Shown here: in pieces, positions 23,884 through 33,963 of the stretch
How the letters are laid out: each line of letters starts with the position of its first letter
Numbering within the stretch: position 1 is the stretch's first letter
Origin: Oscillospiraceae bacterium
GTDB lineage: Bacteria > Bacillota > Clostridia > Oscillospirales > QAMX01
Assembly (NCBI GenBank): GCA_015067675.1
Contig: SVMB01000004.1
Coordinates: 1-64,000 of the forward strand
Reading direction: 5' to 3'
DNA: 64,000 nt
Position numbers and translations under genes: made by a program
Notes under the pieces: generated by a model
What the model was told of the DNA's origin: nothing
The model's database searches: none
The model's input: the letters and a program-made list of their open reading frames with translations, nothing else

Positions 23884-25083
23884 TCAGTTGTGGCTCTCGG
23901 GCGGATACTCAACCAGCGGAATGTTAACAGGCATTCCGGTCACCTCAGACTCTGCGGCAGCAATGGCAATTGCTGCGGAATCACGGGCGCCGCGGATACC
24001 GTACATACCGGGCTTGCCTTCCTGAATCAGACGGAAGAATTCGCTGACAATACCGACGTCACCGCCGCCGTGACCTTCATCATCGACGCGCTCGGGATAG
24101 TAGTAAACAGGCTCTTTTTCGTGACGCTTCCAGACCATGATCTTGAAGTTCTGCTCATTGTCAAAGAAGGCGGTCAGCTTACCCTTAGTACCGATGAACA
24201 TGAATTCACGGGTATATTCGGGAGTGAAGTGGCATTCCATGTAGGAAAGTCTGGCGCCGTTTTCGTAGTCGATGAGAACGATGCTGTTGTCGGGAACATC
24301 GCATTCCTGAGCGTAAACACAGCCGTCGAAGAAGCCTCTGAAGGCCTTGCGCTTGGGGTCCTCGTTGGGATCGGAGAGCTTTGCATACGGACAAGTATTG
24401 CGCTCGTCGCAGTCGGCGCAGTGCTTGTCGTTGGATTCATTGCCGCCGAAAACGTCCAGACCACCGGAGCAGTAAACCTTAACGGGGCTTGAATCAATAA
24501 GCCAGTTGGCAAGATCCAGAGAGTGGGTACCCTTCTCCAGAATCAGGGACTTGATATATTCCTTCTTGCGGCGGGGACCATGATAGTAATAGTCGCCGCC
24601 GACGGAAACGTTATCGATGACGGTACCGGTGATGATGCGGCCGATCTCCCCTGCTTCGATAAGCTTCTTGGTGTCACGCATCAGGGTGCAGTAGCGAAGT
24701 TCCAGACCAACCATGAAGACTGTGTCGGATCCGTTCCAGGCCTTGATGATGCGGTCACAGTCCTCGATGGTCTGCGCCATAGGCTTTTCAAGATACAGAT
24801 GCTTTTTGGCTGCCAGAACCTTTACCGCACAATCAGCGTGCGCAAAGTCAGGGGTTGCAACCAGCACGACATCCAGTTCGGGATCTGCCAAAAAGGCATC
24901 AATGTCGGTATAAGTACGGGTATAATCCGGGAAAAAGACTTTGGCACTCTCGATTTTTGCGGGATTGAGGTCACAGGCTGCTACAAGTGCGCCGCCGCTG
25001 AGCGGAAGAAAGGTACGGGTGCCAAAAAGGGCGCCGCGGCTGCCAAGACCCAGGAATCCAATACCCAGTTGACCGTTTCTCAT
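23884..25083 (-). CDS. Gfo/Idh/MocA-family oxidoreductase with a cysteine-rich insertion
   Basis: 399 residues; AAGGAG lies upstream of the ATG. The Rossmann fold starts with IGFLGLGSRGALFG, and the EKP motif appears as HLYLEKPMAQ; LEKGTHSLDLANW contains the His of the active-site helix. A middle insertion has four closely spaced cysteines (HCADCDERNTCPY plus a later CVYAQEC), like a small zinc-binding knob found in some family members. The product probably oxidises a sugar or cyclitol with NAD(P); its substrate is unknown. It stands alone between the hyd operon and purB, with no sugar genes beside it. Confidence 0.85.
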   Translation of the reverse strand: MRNGQLGIGFLGLGSRGALFGTRTFLPLSGGALVAACDLNPAKIESAKVFFPDYTRTYTDIDAFLADPELDVVLVATPDFAHADCAVKVLAAKKHLYLEKPMAQTIEDCDRIIKAWNGSDTVFMVGLELRYCTLMRDTKKLIEAGEIGRIITGTVIDNVSVGGDYYYHGPRRKKEYIKSLILEKGTHSLDLANWLIDSSPVKVYCSGGLDVFGGNESNDKHCADCDERNTCPYAKLSDPNEDPKRKAFRGFFDGCVYAQECDVPDNSIVLIDYENGARLSYMECHFTPEYTREFMFIGTKGKLTAFFDNEQNFKIMVWKRHEKEPVYYYPERVDDEGHGGGDVGIVSEFFRLIQEGKPGMYGIRGARDSAAIAIAAAESEVTGMPVNIPLVEYPPESHN

Positions 25084-25107
25084 GAAAGATTACTCCTTTG
25101 CAAAGCA

Positions 25108-25147
25108 TAAAACACAGAGGGAGCCCGTGGGAGGGATCCCTCTGTGT
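25108..25147 (-). terminator. Terminator after purB
   Basis: On the minus strand, an 11-bp stem ACACAGAGGGA with complement and a TTTTA tail, just downstream of the purB stop. Confidence 0.75.
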
Positions 25148-25157
25148 ATGATACAGC

Positions 25158-26591
25158 TTAAACTTTCAGTTCCATGTCGCCCAGAGACGATTCGGCTTCA
25201 CCCACGCGGGGCAGCAGGCATTCGTCCAGGAACGCATCAACCTGCTCGGGGCAGCGGCCGATGTAGTCTGCGGGATTGAGATGAGCCTCAATCTCTTCCT
25301 TGGTAAGACCAAAGCTGGGATCCGCAACAATGCGGTCGATAAGATCGTTGGAGCGACCAAACTCCTTGACCTCCCGGCCGGCGGCCATGGCGTGGGTACG
25401 AATGGCCTCGTGCAGCTCCTGACGGTCACCGCCGCGCTTGACGGCAGCCATCATAATATTTTCGCTGACCATGAAGGGCAGCTCGTTCCGAATGTGCTTC
25501 TCAATGACCTTGGGATAGACAACCAGACCGGAGACGACGTTGGAATAGATGTTCAGAATTGCGTCTACAGCCAGGAAAGCCTCGGGAACGGCAATACGCT
25601 TGTTGGCAGAGTCGTCCAGCGTACGCTCAAACCACTGGGTGGCAGCGGTCACGGCGGGGTTAAGGCTGTCGGTCATGACATAGCGGGCAAGTGACGTAAT
25701 ACGCTCGCTGCGCATGGGATTGCGCTTGTAAGGCATGGCAGAAGAACCGATCTGACTCTTTTCAAAGGGCTCTTCGATCTCCTTGAGATGCTGCAGAAGA
25801 CGCAGATCGTTTGCAAACTTGGAGGCACTCTGGGCGACACCGGACAGGGTGTTAAGCACCAGAGAGTCGATCTTGCGGGAATAGGTCTGACCGGACACCG
25901 GAACGGTGCGCTCAAATCCCAGTTCCTTACAAACCAGACGGTCAAGCTCCAGAACCTTTTCATGATCGCCGCCGAAGAGCTCAAGGAAGCTCGCCTGTGT
26001 ACCAGTAGTACCCTTGGAGCCCAGCAGAGCAAGGGTGGAAATGCGGTAGTCGATCTCGTCCAGATCCATCAGCAGCTCATTGGCCCACAGCGTGGCACGC
26101 TTGCCGACGGTGGTAAGCTGAGCAGGCTGGAAATGGGTGAAGCCGAGTGTGGGCATGTCCTTATACTTGCGGGCAAACTTGCCAAGTTCGGACAAAACCA
26201 GGCAGACCTTGGCACGAACCAGGCGCAGACCCTCGCGCATCTGGATAATATCGGTGTTGTCGCCGACATAGGCGCTGGTGGCGCCCAGATGGATGATGGG
26301 CTTGGCCTTGGGGCACTGCAGACCGTAGGCATAAACATGCGCCATGACGTCATGTCGCACCTCGCGCTCACGCTTGGCAGCGTCTTCGTAGTTGATATCC
26401 TCACGATTGGCTTCAAGCTCCGCAATCTGCTCGTCAGTCACAGGCAGACCAAGCTGCTTCTCAGCACGGGCAAGCGCAATCCAGAGGCTGCGCCAGGTGC
26501 GGAATTTGAAGTTATCGGAGAACGTATAGAGCATTTCCTTACTCGCATAGCGGGAAGAAAGCGGACTCTGATAAGTGTTGTGATCAGCCAT
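25158..26591 (-). CDS. purB: Adenylosuccinate lyase
   Basis: 477 residues, full length. The fumarase-superfamily signature is present as GSSAMPYKRNPMRSE (active-site loop), and TLGFTHFQPAQ and LGSKGTTGTQASF carry other catalytic-pocket residues. It cleaves SAICAR to AICAR and adenylosuccinate to AMP in purine synthesis. It is the last gene of a minus-strand run after the aminotransferase (3-bp gap) and asnS. Adenylosuccinate synthetase is not in this window. Confidence 0.96.
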   Translation of the reverse strand: MADHNTYQSPLSSRYASKEMLYTFSDNFKFRTWRSLWIALARAEKQLGLPVTDEQIAELEANREDINYEDAAKREREVRHDVMAHVYAYGLQCPKAKPIIHLGATSAYVGDNTDIIQMREGLRLVRAKVCLVLSELGKFARKYKDMPTLGFTHFQPAQLTTVGKRATLWANELLMDLDEIDYRISTLALLGSKGTTGTQASFLELFGGDHEKVLELDRLVCKELGFERTVPVSGQTYSRKIDSLVLNTLSGVAQSASKFANDLRLLQHLKEIEEPFEKSQIGSSAMPYKRNPMRSERITSLARYVMTDSLNPAVTAATQWFERTLDDSANKRIAVPEAFLAVDAILNIYSNVVSGLVVYPKVIEKHIRNELPFMVSENIMMAAVKRGGDRQELHEAIRTHAMAAGREVKEFGRSNDLIDRIVADPSFGLTKEEIEAHLNPADYIGRCPEQVDAFLDECLLPRVGEAESSLGDMELKV

Positions 26592-26594
26592 GGA

Positions 26595-27878
26595 TTAAGC
26601 CTCCAGATACTTTTCGGCAGCAGCCAGCTTGACACAGACGCAGAGAACATCAATGGCCTTCTGCAGCTCTTCGACCGTGGGATAAGAAGGCGCGATGCGC
26701 AGATTGCGGTCGTGAGGATCCTTGCCGTAGGGATAGGTGGCACCAACGTCGGTCAGAGTGATACCGGCTTCGCTCATCAGGTTGAAAACACGCTTGGCAC
26801 AGCCGTCGGCAACATCGAGGCTGATAAAGTAACCGCCGCGGGGATTGCCCCAGGAGGCGATGCCAAGTCCACCGAGCTCGCGCTCAAAGGTGTTCAGGAC
26901 GCAGTCAAACTTCGGACGCAGAATGTCGGCATGGCGGCGCATATGAGCACGCACACCCTCAGCATCCTTGAGGTACTTGACATGACGCAGCATGTTGATC
27001 TTATCGTAACCGATGGTCTGCATGGTGATGACACTGCGGATCTGCTTGAGGTTGGCAGGAGATGCGGCCATGAAGGCGACACCGGCACCGGGGAAGGTGA
27101 TCTTGGAGGTAGAAGCGAAATAGAAGATACGATCTTCGTTGCCGTACTCACGGCTCAGGGCAAAGATATCGCAGTTGGACTGCTCTTCATAGAGATCATG
27201 CACACCGTAGGCGTTATCCCAGAAGATGCGGAAGTCGGGAGCGGCAGTCTTCATGGAGGCAAGACGGCGGCAGGTTTCATCAGAGAAGGTCACGCCGGTG
27301 GGATTGGAATACTTCGGAACGCACCAGATACCGCGGATAGCGGGATCTTCGGCAACGAGCTTCTCGACAGTGTCCATATCGGGTCCTTCGTCGGTCATGT
27401 CGATGGTGATGAGCTCACAGCCCAGGGACTGGGTAACCTTGAAGTGACGGTCGTAACCGGGAGAGGGGCACAGGAACTTGATGACTTCTTCCTTGCACCA
27501 GGGACGCTCGCTGCCCACAACACCGTAGAGCATGGCACGGGCAACTGTATCATACATCATGTTGAGGCTGGAGTTACCGCCGACAATGATGTAATCAGCC
27601 GGAACACAATAGGCATCGGCGAAGAAAGCCTTGGCTTCGGGTGCACCGTCAAAGATCTTACCAACATAAGTACGGTAATCGGTACCGTCATTGCCCTTAT
27701 AATCAGAAATGTCCTTCATGCAGTCCATCATGTCCTGAGAAAGATTAATCTGGGCAGTGCTGGGGATGCCGCGGGCCATGTTCAGCTTCAGACCTTCGGC
27801 TTTGTAGGCTTCATAAGCTTTTTTTGCATCATTGAGAGCAGCGGAGAGAGCAGCTTTGTCCATCTTCGCGTATTCCAT
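26595..27878 (-). CDS. PLP-dependent aminotransferase, class I subgroup Ic aspartate aminotransferase-like
   Basis: 427 residues. Fold type I: LNMARGIPS at the N terminus, VPKYSNPTGVTFSDE in the cofactor region, FWDNAYGVHDLY with Asp and Tyr that contact PLP, and STSKITFPGAGVAF with the Schiff-base Lys. These features and the length match the atypical aspartate aminotransferase subgroup (Ic) found in Firmicutes and Actinobacteria. The likely reaction is aspartate + 2-oxoglutarate to oxaloacetate + glutamate. Between asnS and purB it fits an aspartate theme, since asparaginyl-tRNA synthetase and purine synthesis both use aspartate family metabolites (inference). Confidence 0.85.
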   Translation of the reverse strand: MEYAKMDKAALSAALNDAKKAYEAYKAEGLKLNMARGIPSTAQINLSQDMMDCMKDISDYKGNDGTDYRTYVGKIFDGAPEAKAFFADAYCVPADYIIVGGNSSLNMMYDTVARAMLYGVVGSERPWCKEEVIKFLCPSPGYDRHFKVTQSLGCELITIDMTDEGPDMDTVEKLVAEDPAIRGIWCVPKYSNPTGVTFSDETCRRLASMKTAAPDFRIFWDNAYGVHDLYEEQSNCDIFALSREYGNEDRIFYFASTSKITFPGAGVAFMAASPANLKQIRSVITMQTIGYDKINMLRHVKYLKDAEGVRAHMRRHADILRPKFDCVLNTFERELGGLGIASWGNPRGGYFISLDVADGCAKRVFNLMSEAGITLTDVGATYPYGKDPHDRNLRIAPSYPTVEELQKAIDVLCVCVKLAAAEKYLEA

Positions 27879-27907
27879 AGTATAAATCTCCTGTTTAAGA
27901 AAATAAA

Positions 27908-29299
<1,392 letters not shown>

Positions 29300-29339
29300 G
29301 ACAATTTCCTTTCAATCTCTAAAGTATAAAAAACAGGAT

Positions 29340-29588
29340 TTAGCCTTGAGCAATCGCTTTTTCAAGTGCGCGGGCAAGCTGATCGGGGCAGGAAGTATCT
29401 TTATAGCCGCAGCGGATACCCTTCAGGCGGCGAATGGCTTCATGCACATTCATACCCTCCACGAGACGGGCGACACCTTGTGTGTTGCCGTTGCAGCCGC
29501 CGTCAAATTCGGCCTTGGTGATGATATCGTTTTCGATTTCGAAAGATACAGCGCGGGAACAAACACCGCTGACAGGATATTTCTTCAT
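29340..29588 (-). CDS. TSCPD-domain protein (TIGR03905-type)
   Basis: 82 residues. The name-giving motif appears as DTSCPDQLARAL near the C terminus, with GGCNGNTQGVARL and KGIRCGYK upstream; four cysteines (two in VCSR/GGC, two around CGYKDTSC) could hold a metal or cluster. The domain also occurs at the C terminus of some ribonucleotide reductases, but the stand-alone form has no settled function. Its start overlaps the cimA stop by 4 bp, so the two are translationally coupled. Confidence 0.85.
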   Translation of the reverse strand: MKKYPVSGVCSRAVSFEIENDIITKAEFDGGCNGNTQGVARLVEGMNVHEAIRRLKGIRCGYKDTSCPDQLARALEKAIAQG

Positions 29589-31195
29589 CGTTCCTTCTCA
29601 CTTTCATTTGATAGTATAGCAATGCCGTCCTGTTCGTCCAGCATGAGCTTGTATTCGATGGAATCGGTCAGAGCAATGCAGCTTGCCTCCAGTACGTCGG
29701 AGGCAACGCCGATGGTGGACCAGCTGCGTTTACCGTCAGTGGTGGTCATCAGAACACGGACATTGGCTGCCGTTGCGGCTTCCGGATCGAGTACACGAAC
29801 CTTAAAGTCGCGCAGAAATGCCTCACGGATATTGGGATAGAAAGTGGCAAGTGCGCGGCGCAGTGCAACGTCCAGTGCATTGACAGGACCGTTCCCCTCT
29901 CCGGCTTCCAGCGTTTCCTTATCACCTACACGGATTTTGACGACAGCCGTGGCGGGATTGAGTTCGTGTCTGGGATATTCACCCTGAGAACGGTAAAAAA
30001 GCAGCTTAAAATGCGGACGGAAAAGTCCGATTGTGCGGCGTACCAGCAGTTCAAAGCTGGCCTCCGCGCCTTCGTATGTATATCCGTACTGCTCGCGCGC
30101 CTTCATCTGCTCAAGGATAACCGCTGTTTCGGGCGAATCCTTGGTAAGACCGGGCCGAAGCTGCTGCAATTTGGGAAGAATTGCGCTGCGTCCGGCCATT
30201 TCTGAGGTCACAACGCGTCGGTAATTACCCACCAGCGCCGGATCCACATGTTCAAAGGAGCGCTGATTCTTTAAAACGCCGTCTGCATGCATACCGGCCT
30301 TGTGAGCAAAGGCATTGGAACCGACGTAAGGCAGGTTTTTGTTCAGCGTGATGTTGGAGATTTCGGCAACACGGGCGGCGGTGTAGGTAAGCTTTGCCAT
30401 GCAGTCATCGGGAATACAGCGATAGCCGAATTTGAGCTGCAGGTTGGGAATGAGCGTGCTGAGATTTGCGTTGCCGCAGCGCTCACCAAATCCCAGAAGC
30501 GTACCCTGTATATGGGTAGCACCGGCGCGAACCGCCATCATAGAGGAAGCAACAGCAAGGCCGCAGTCATCATGACAGTGAATGCCAATCTGGGCGCGAA
30601 ATGCACCAACAGCATCCTCGGTAAGGGAATAAATCACGTCCGGTGATGCGGCGCCGTTGGTGTCGCATAATGTCAAACAATCCGCGCCGCCGCTTTGTGC
30701 TGCCTCGAGTACGGCACGCACATATCCTGCATCCTCATGTGCACCGTCAAAGTAGTGCTCGGCATCGAAAATGACGTGCAAACCGTGTTTTTTGCAGCAT
30801 TCAATGCTGTCAGCAATCATGCGCAGATTTTCATCGGCGGTTGTACCGAGAACCTCGCGTACGTGCAGAAGCCAGGCTTTGCCAAAAAGAACAACATGAG
30901 ATGCGCCGCTGTGAATCAGCTGCTGCAGCGCAGGATCCTCTTCTGCACGGAGATTGTGGCGGCGTGTGCTGCCGAATGCACAGAGCTTTGCCTGTGTGAG
31001 CGGCAGCTTACAAAGCTGTGAAAAGCCGTCAGCTTCCCGAGGGGAAGCAATCGGATTTCCAAGTTCGATCAATCCGATACCGAGAGAGTCGAGCGCATAG
31101 GCGATGTTGCGCTTATCTTCGATTGAGAATGAAATACCGCGCCCCTGTGCTCCATCACGCAGGGTTGTATCCAGAATGTCGAGTTTTCCGGGCAT
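29585..31195 (-). CDS. cimA: (R)-citramalate synthase
   Basis: 536 residues from the ATG at 31195, which has GGAAAGGA upstream; a TTG nine codons earlier is in frame but has no ribosome site. HMGL-like TIM barrel: DTTLRDGAQGRGISFS at the start, FGERCGNANLSTLIPN, and GIHCHDDCGLAVA with the His pair that binds the metal. The C-terminal LeuA dimer domain is present and carries the isoleucine-responsive regulatory region in this family. It makes citramalate from pyruvate and acetyl-CoA on the route to isoleucine. Length and the GAQGRGISFS variant favour CimA over 2-isopropylmalate synthase (usually near 510 residues), but homocitrate synthase-like activity is not excluded. Confidence 0.88.
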   Translation of the reverse strand: MPGKLDILDTTLRDGAQGRGISFSIEDKRNIAYALDSLGIGLIELGNPIASPREADGFSQLCKLPLTQAKLCAFGSTRRHNLRAEEDPALQQLIHSGASHVVLFGKAWLLHVREVLGTTADENLRMIADSIECCKKHGLHVIFDAEHYFDGAHEDAGYVRAVLEAAQSGGADCLTLCDTNGAASPDVIYSLTEDAVGAFRAQIGIHCHDDCGLAVASSMMAVRAGATHIQGTLLGFGERCGNANLSTLIPNLQLKFGYRCIPDDCMAKLTYTAARVAEISNITLNKNLPYVGSNAFAHKAGMHADGVLKNQRSFEHVDPALVGNYRRVVTSEMAGRSAILPKLQQLRPGLTKDSPETAVILEQMKAREQYGYTYEGAEASFELLVRRTIGLFRPHFKLLFYRSQGEYPRHELNPATAVVKIRVGDKETLEAGEGNGPVNALDVALRRALATFYPNIREAFLRDFKVRVLDPEAATAANVRVLMTTTDGKRSWSTIGVASDVLEASCIALTDSIEYKLMLDEQDGIAILSNESEKER

Positions 31196-31214
31196 GATTG
31201 TGATTCCTTTCCGG

Positions 31215-31640
31215 TCAGACAATCAGACCAACCGCGATACCCAGAAGAAGACCGCCAAGAACCTCAATCGGCGTATGACCAAGCAGCTCTTTGAGATCGT
31301 TTTCAAACAGTTCGGGAGCGTTCTTCCAGTGATCCATCATGTAATTGAGAATCTCTGCATGCTGACCGGCTGCACGGCGAACGCCGGCTGCGTCATACAT
31401 GGTGACAAGCGCCAGACAGGCGGCAACAGCAAATATGGAAGAAGCATAGCCTTCATATTTGCCTACGGAGGTTACGAGCGCGATTGTGAAGGAAGTATGA
31501 GAACTGGGCATACCTCCGGAGCCAAATAAGCGGGTAAAATCTATTTTTTTGTATCTGATCAGCTCGATAAAAAACTTGATAAGCTGTGCAGCAGCCCAGG
31601 AAATGCAGGCTGCCAGGAGCATACGATTATTCCAAATCAA
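31215..31640 (-). CDS. Divergent PAP2-family membrane protein (DUF212)
   Basis: 141 residues with about four hydrophobic helices. Family signatures: GGMPSSHTSF, TMYDAAGVRRAAGQHAEILN and LGHTPIEVLGGLLLG, which are degenerate relatives of the PAP2 phosphatase motifs. Members are thought to act on lipid phosphates, fitting its place just after ispA (17 bp) in an isoprenoid context. Activity is not established. The start has a reasonable AGGAGG upstream. Confidence 0.88.
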   Translation of the reverse strand: MIWNNRMLLAACISWAAAQLIKFFIELIRYKKIDFTRLFGSGGMPSSHTSFTIALVTSVGKYEGYASSIFAVAACLALVTMYDAAGVRRAAGQHAEILNYMMDHWKNAPELFENDLKELLGHTPIEVLGGLLLGIAVGLIV

Positions 31641-31657
31641 AATGCAGCAGCCTCCTG

Positions 31658-32506
31658 TTACACGTTGCGTCCGGCAAGCTTTTTGGCAAGCCAGACAAGA
31701 AAGCTGGGGTCATCAAAGTGTTCCGCAGCGCGGCAGGCAGTCACGGTCAGCTCATCAATCTTGCGCTGAGCCTCTTCCACACCGACACAACGGGGATATG
31801 TTGTTTTACCAATGGCCTCGTCCCCTTCCAGATCCAGCAGATCATCACGGATCTGGAACGCTAGTCCAACGGAGGCAGTATAAAGCTCAGCAGCTTTTAC
31901 ACGCTCCTCGTCAGCACCTGCTGCGATACAGCCCAGACGCCCCGCAGCTTTAATCAAAGCGCCGGTTTTGAGCGCGTACATATGACAGAGAGCGTCAAGA
32001 TTGGCCAGATGGCCGTCGTTTTCCACATCAATAGCTTGACCGCCGAGCATACCGTTGACACCGGCAGCCTCGGAAAGGGTACGCAGGCCGTCGAGAACCT
32101 GTGCTGCTGGCAGACGGGAAGAAGCCTTTAAGGCAGTATCAAACGCATGGGTCAGCAAACCGTCACCGGCGAGAACGGCGAAGTCTTCACCGTATACTTT
32201 GTGATTGGTCGGCAGGCCGCGGCGAAAATCATCGTTATCCATGCAAGGCAGATCGTCATGCACCAAAGAATAACAGTGAATCATTTCAAGCGCGCAGGCA
32301 AACGGCATCGCAAGGGAGGGATCTGCTCCGCTGACACGGCAAAATTCCAGCGTCAGCATCGAGCGGATGCGTTTACCGGGCGTCAGGAGACTGTAGCGCA
32401 TGGCATCCTGGACCTTCTTCTGCGGCACATCAACCTCCGGCAGATACTTATCCAGTGCCTGCTGAATATCACTCACATAGGCGTCAAACCGATTCTGATG
32501 ATCCAT
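31658..32506 (-). CDS. ispA: Farnesyl diphosphate synthase (polyprenyl synthetase)
   Basis: 282 residues from the ATG at 32506; an in-frame ATG six codons upstream is unlikely because the GGAGG ribosome site lies between. Trans-isoprenyl diphosphate synthase motifs: the first aspartate-rich motif as SLVHDDLPCMDNDDFRRG and the second as FQIRDDLLDLEG; the lysine TPGKRIRSMLTLE is also clear. It condenses IPP with DMAPP/GPP to farnesyl-PP, feeding undecaprenyl-PP and cell-wall synthesis. It overlaps xseB by 23 bp. The operon with xseA, xseB and the nusB cluster is typical of Clostridia. Confidence 0.93.
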   Translation of the reverse strand: MDHQNRFDAYVSDIQQALDKYLPEVDVPQKKVQDAMRYSLLTPGKRIRSMLTLEFCRVSGADPSLAMPFACALEMIHCYSLVHDDLPCMDNDDFRRGLPTNHKVYGEDFAVLAGDGLLTHAFDTALKASSRLPAAQVLDGLRTLSEAAGVNGMLGGQAIDVENDGHLANLDALCHMYALKTGALIKAAGRLGCIAAGADEERVKAAELYTASVGLAFQIRDDLLDLEGDEAIGKTTYPRCVGVEEAQRKIDELTVTACRAAEHFDDPSFLVWLAKKLAGRNV

Positions 32507-32741
32507 CTGCGCTGCCTCCGTCAAAAATCTGTTCCGTTACGCGGCCGTCATCCTGCTTGAGCAGAATCGTGACGCGCTGCTGTGCCTGTTCAAGGGCAGT
32601 GGTGCACAAACGCACCAGAGAAGTGCCTTCCTCGAAAAGTGCAAGAGACTGATCAAGTGGGGCATCGCCGCGTTCCAGAGAACGTACGATCTCTTCAAGG
32701 CGAACCATCGCCTGTTCAAAGCTCATCTTTTCTTCACTCAT
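32484..32741 (-). CDS. xseB: Exodeoxyribonuclease VII small subunit
   Basis: 85 residues. MSFEQAMVRLEEIVRSLERG is the family N terminus (two helices), followed by PLDQSLALFEEGTSLVRLC. The start overlaps the xseA stop by 8 bp and the end overlaps ispA. Several subunits coil around the large subunit to form ExoVII, which degrades single-stranded DNA at repair intermediates. Confidence 0.93.
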   Translation of the reverse strand: MSEEKMSFEQAMVRLEEIVRSLERGDAPLDQSLALFEEGTSLVRLCTTALEQAQQRVTILLKQDDGRVTEQIFDGGSADGSSESV

Positions 32742-33963
32742 GTGAAGTTTCCTCCGGTGTGTTTTCATGTTCCAGTACCTGACAGTGCAGCCTGCCATGA
32801 TAAAGGGAAAGGGTGAGATGTTCTCCGTCACAGATCTGCTCGGAGTCGGTAAGAATGGAGCCGTCCTGAGCCTGCGCCATGGCATAGCCGCGGGAAAGAA
32901 CCTTCATGGGGTTCATGGCTTCCAGCGATGCGGTCAGTGCAAGATACTGCTCACGATCACGGGTGATACGTCTGTTCATGGCTGCAGCAAGACGATCCGT
33001 GGTATAGGCAAGCGCCATACGGCGATCCTGCAGCGTATTCTCAGGATTTTGCAAAACACGCGAGGCGGCAAGGGTTTTGAGTTTGGCGCTGTGTTGAGTG
33101 AGCTGATTGTTCATGCTGCGCACGAGGCGGGTTTTATCAGTGGACAGTGCTGCCAGCAGTTCTGTCTGATCGGGAACCGCAAGCTCGGCAGCATTCGAAG
33201 GCGTCGCAGCACGCATATCGGCGACGAAGTCGGCGATGGTGAAGTCAGGTTCATGACCGACTGCGGAAATCACAGGAATATCGGAATCGTAGATGGTACG
33301 GGCAACTTCCTCGTCGTTGAATGCCCAGAGATCCTCAAGGGAACCACCACCGCGGCCTGTGATGATGAGATCCGCAAGACGGTAATGGTTGACAAATCGG
33401 ATTCCCTCGCAGATTTCGGCAGGTGCTTCAGGACCCTGGACACGGACGGGATAGATCCGGATGCGGCACAGCGGATAGCGTGCACGCAGAATGCGCAGCA
33501 TATCGCGCACGGCAGCACCAGTCGGAGATGTAACCAGTGCAATCCGGCGGGGATACGCGGGCAGCGGCTTTTTGTGAGCCGGATCAAAGAGGCCTTCTTT
33601 TCCGAGACGTTCTTTGAGCTGCTCGTAGGCCATATACAGCGCACCTATGCCGTCAGGCTGCAGCGCATCAATGTAGAGCTGATGCTGTCCGGCACCGGGA
33701 AATACGCTGACACGACCGTGAGCGATTACTTTCATGCCGTCTTCAGGCCGGAAAGGAAGCTTGTGTGCCTCACCGCGAAACATGACAGCACGTAAAACCG
33801 CATCATTATCTTTCAGCGTCAGATAAATGTGACCGGAAGAATGGATTTTGCAGTTGGATATCTCACCTGAGACATAGATGTCACAGAGGATCGGATCCAT
33901 TTCCAGCACACCTTTGACATGCTGGGTTAGCTGGCTGACAGTCAGAACAGCCTGTCCGTCCAC
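32734..33963 (-). CDS. xseA: Exodeoxyribonuclease VII large subunit
   Basis: 409 residues from a GTG start with GGAGG nearby. The N-terminal OB fold has VSGEISNCKIHSSGHIYLTL; the catalytic core has ALVTSPTGAAVRDML and ISAVGHEPDFTIADFVADM, the latter holding the conserved His/Asp of the ExoVII active site. A coiled-coil stretch follows where small subunits bind. The end of the M22-like gene overlaps its start by 22 bp. Confidence 0.93.
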   Translation of the reverse strand: MDGQAVLTVSQLTQHVKGVLEMDPILCDIYVSGEISNCKIHSSGHIYLTLKDNDAVLRAVMFRGEAHKLPFRPEDGMKVIAHGRVSVFPGAGQHQLYIDALQPDGIGALYMAYEQLKERLGKEGLFDPAHKKPLPAYPRRIALVTSPTGAAVRDMLRILRARYPLCRIRIYPVRVQGPEAPAEICEGIRFVNHYRLADLIITGRGGGSLEDLWAFNDEEVARTIYDSDIPVISAVGHEPDFTIADFVADMRAATPSNAAELAVPDQTELLAALSTDKTRLVRSMNNQLTQHSAKLKTLAASRVLQNPENTLQDRRMALAYTTDRLAAAMNRRITRDREQYLALTASLEAMNPMKVLSRGYAMAQAQDGSILTDSEQICDGEHLTLSLYHGRLHCQVLEHENTPEETSHE

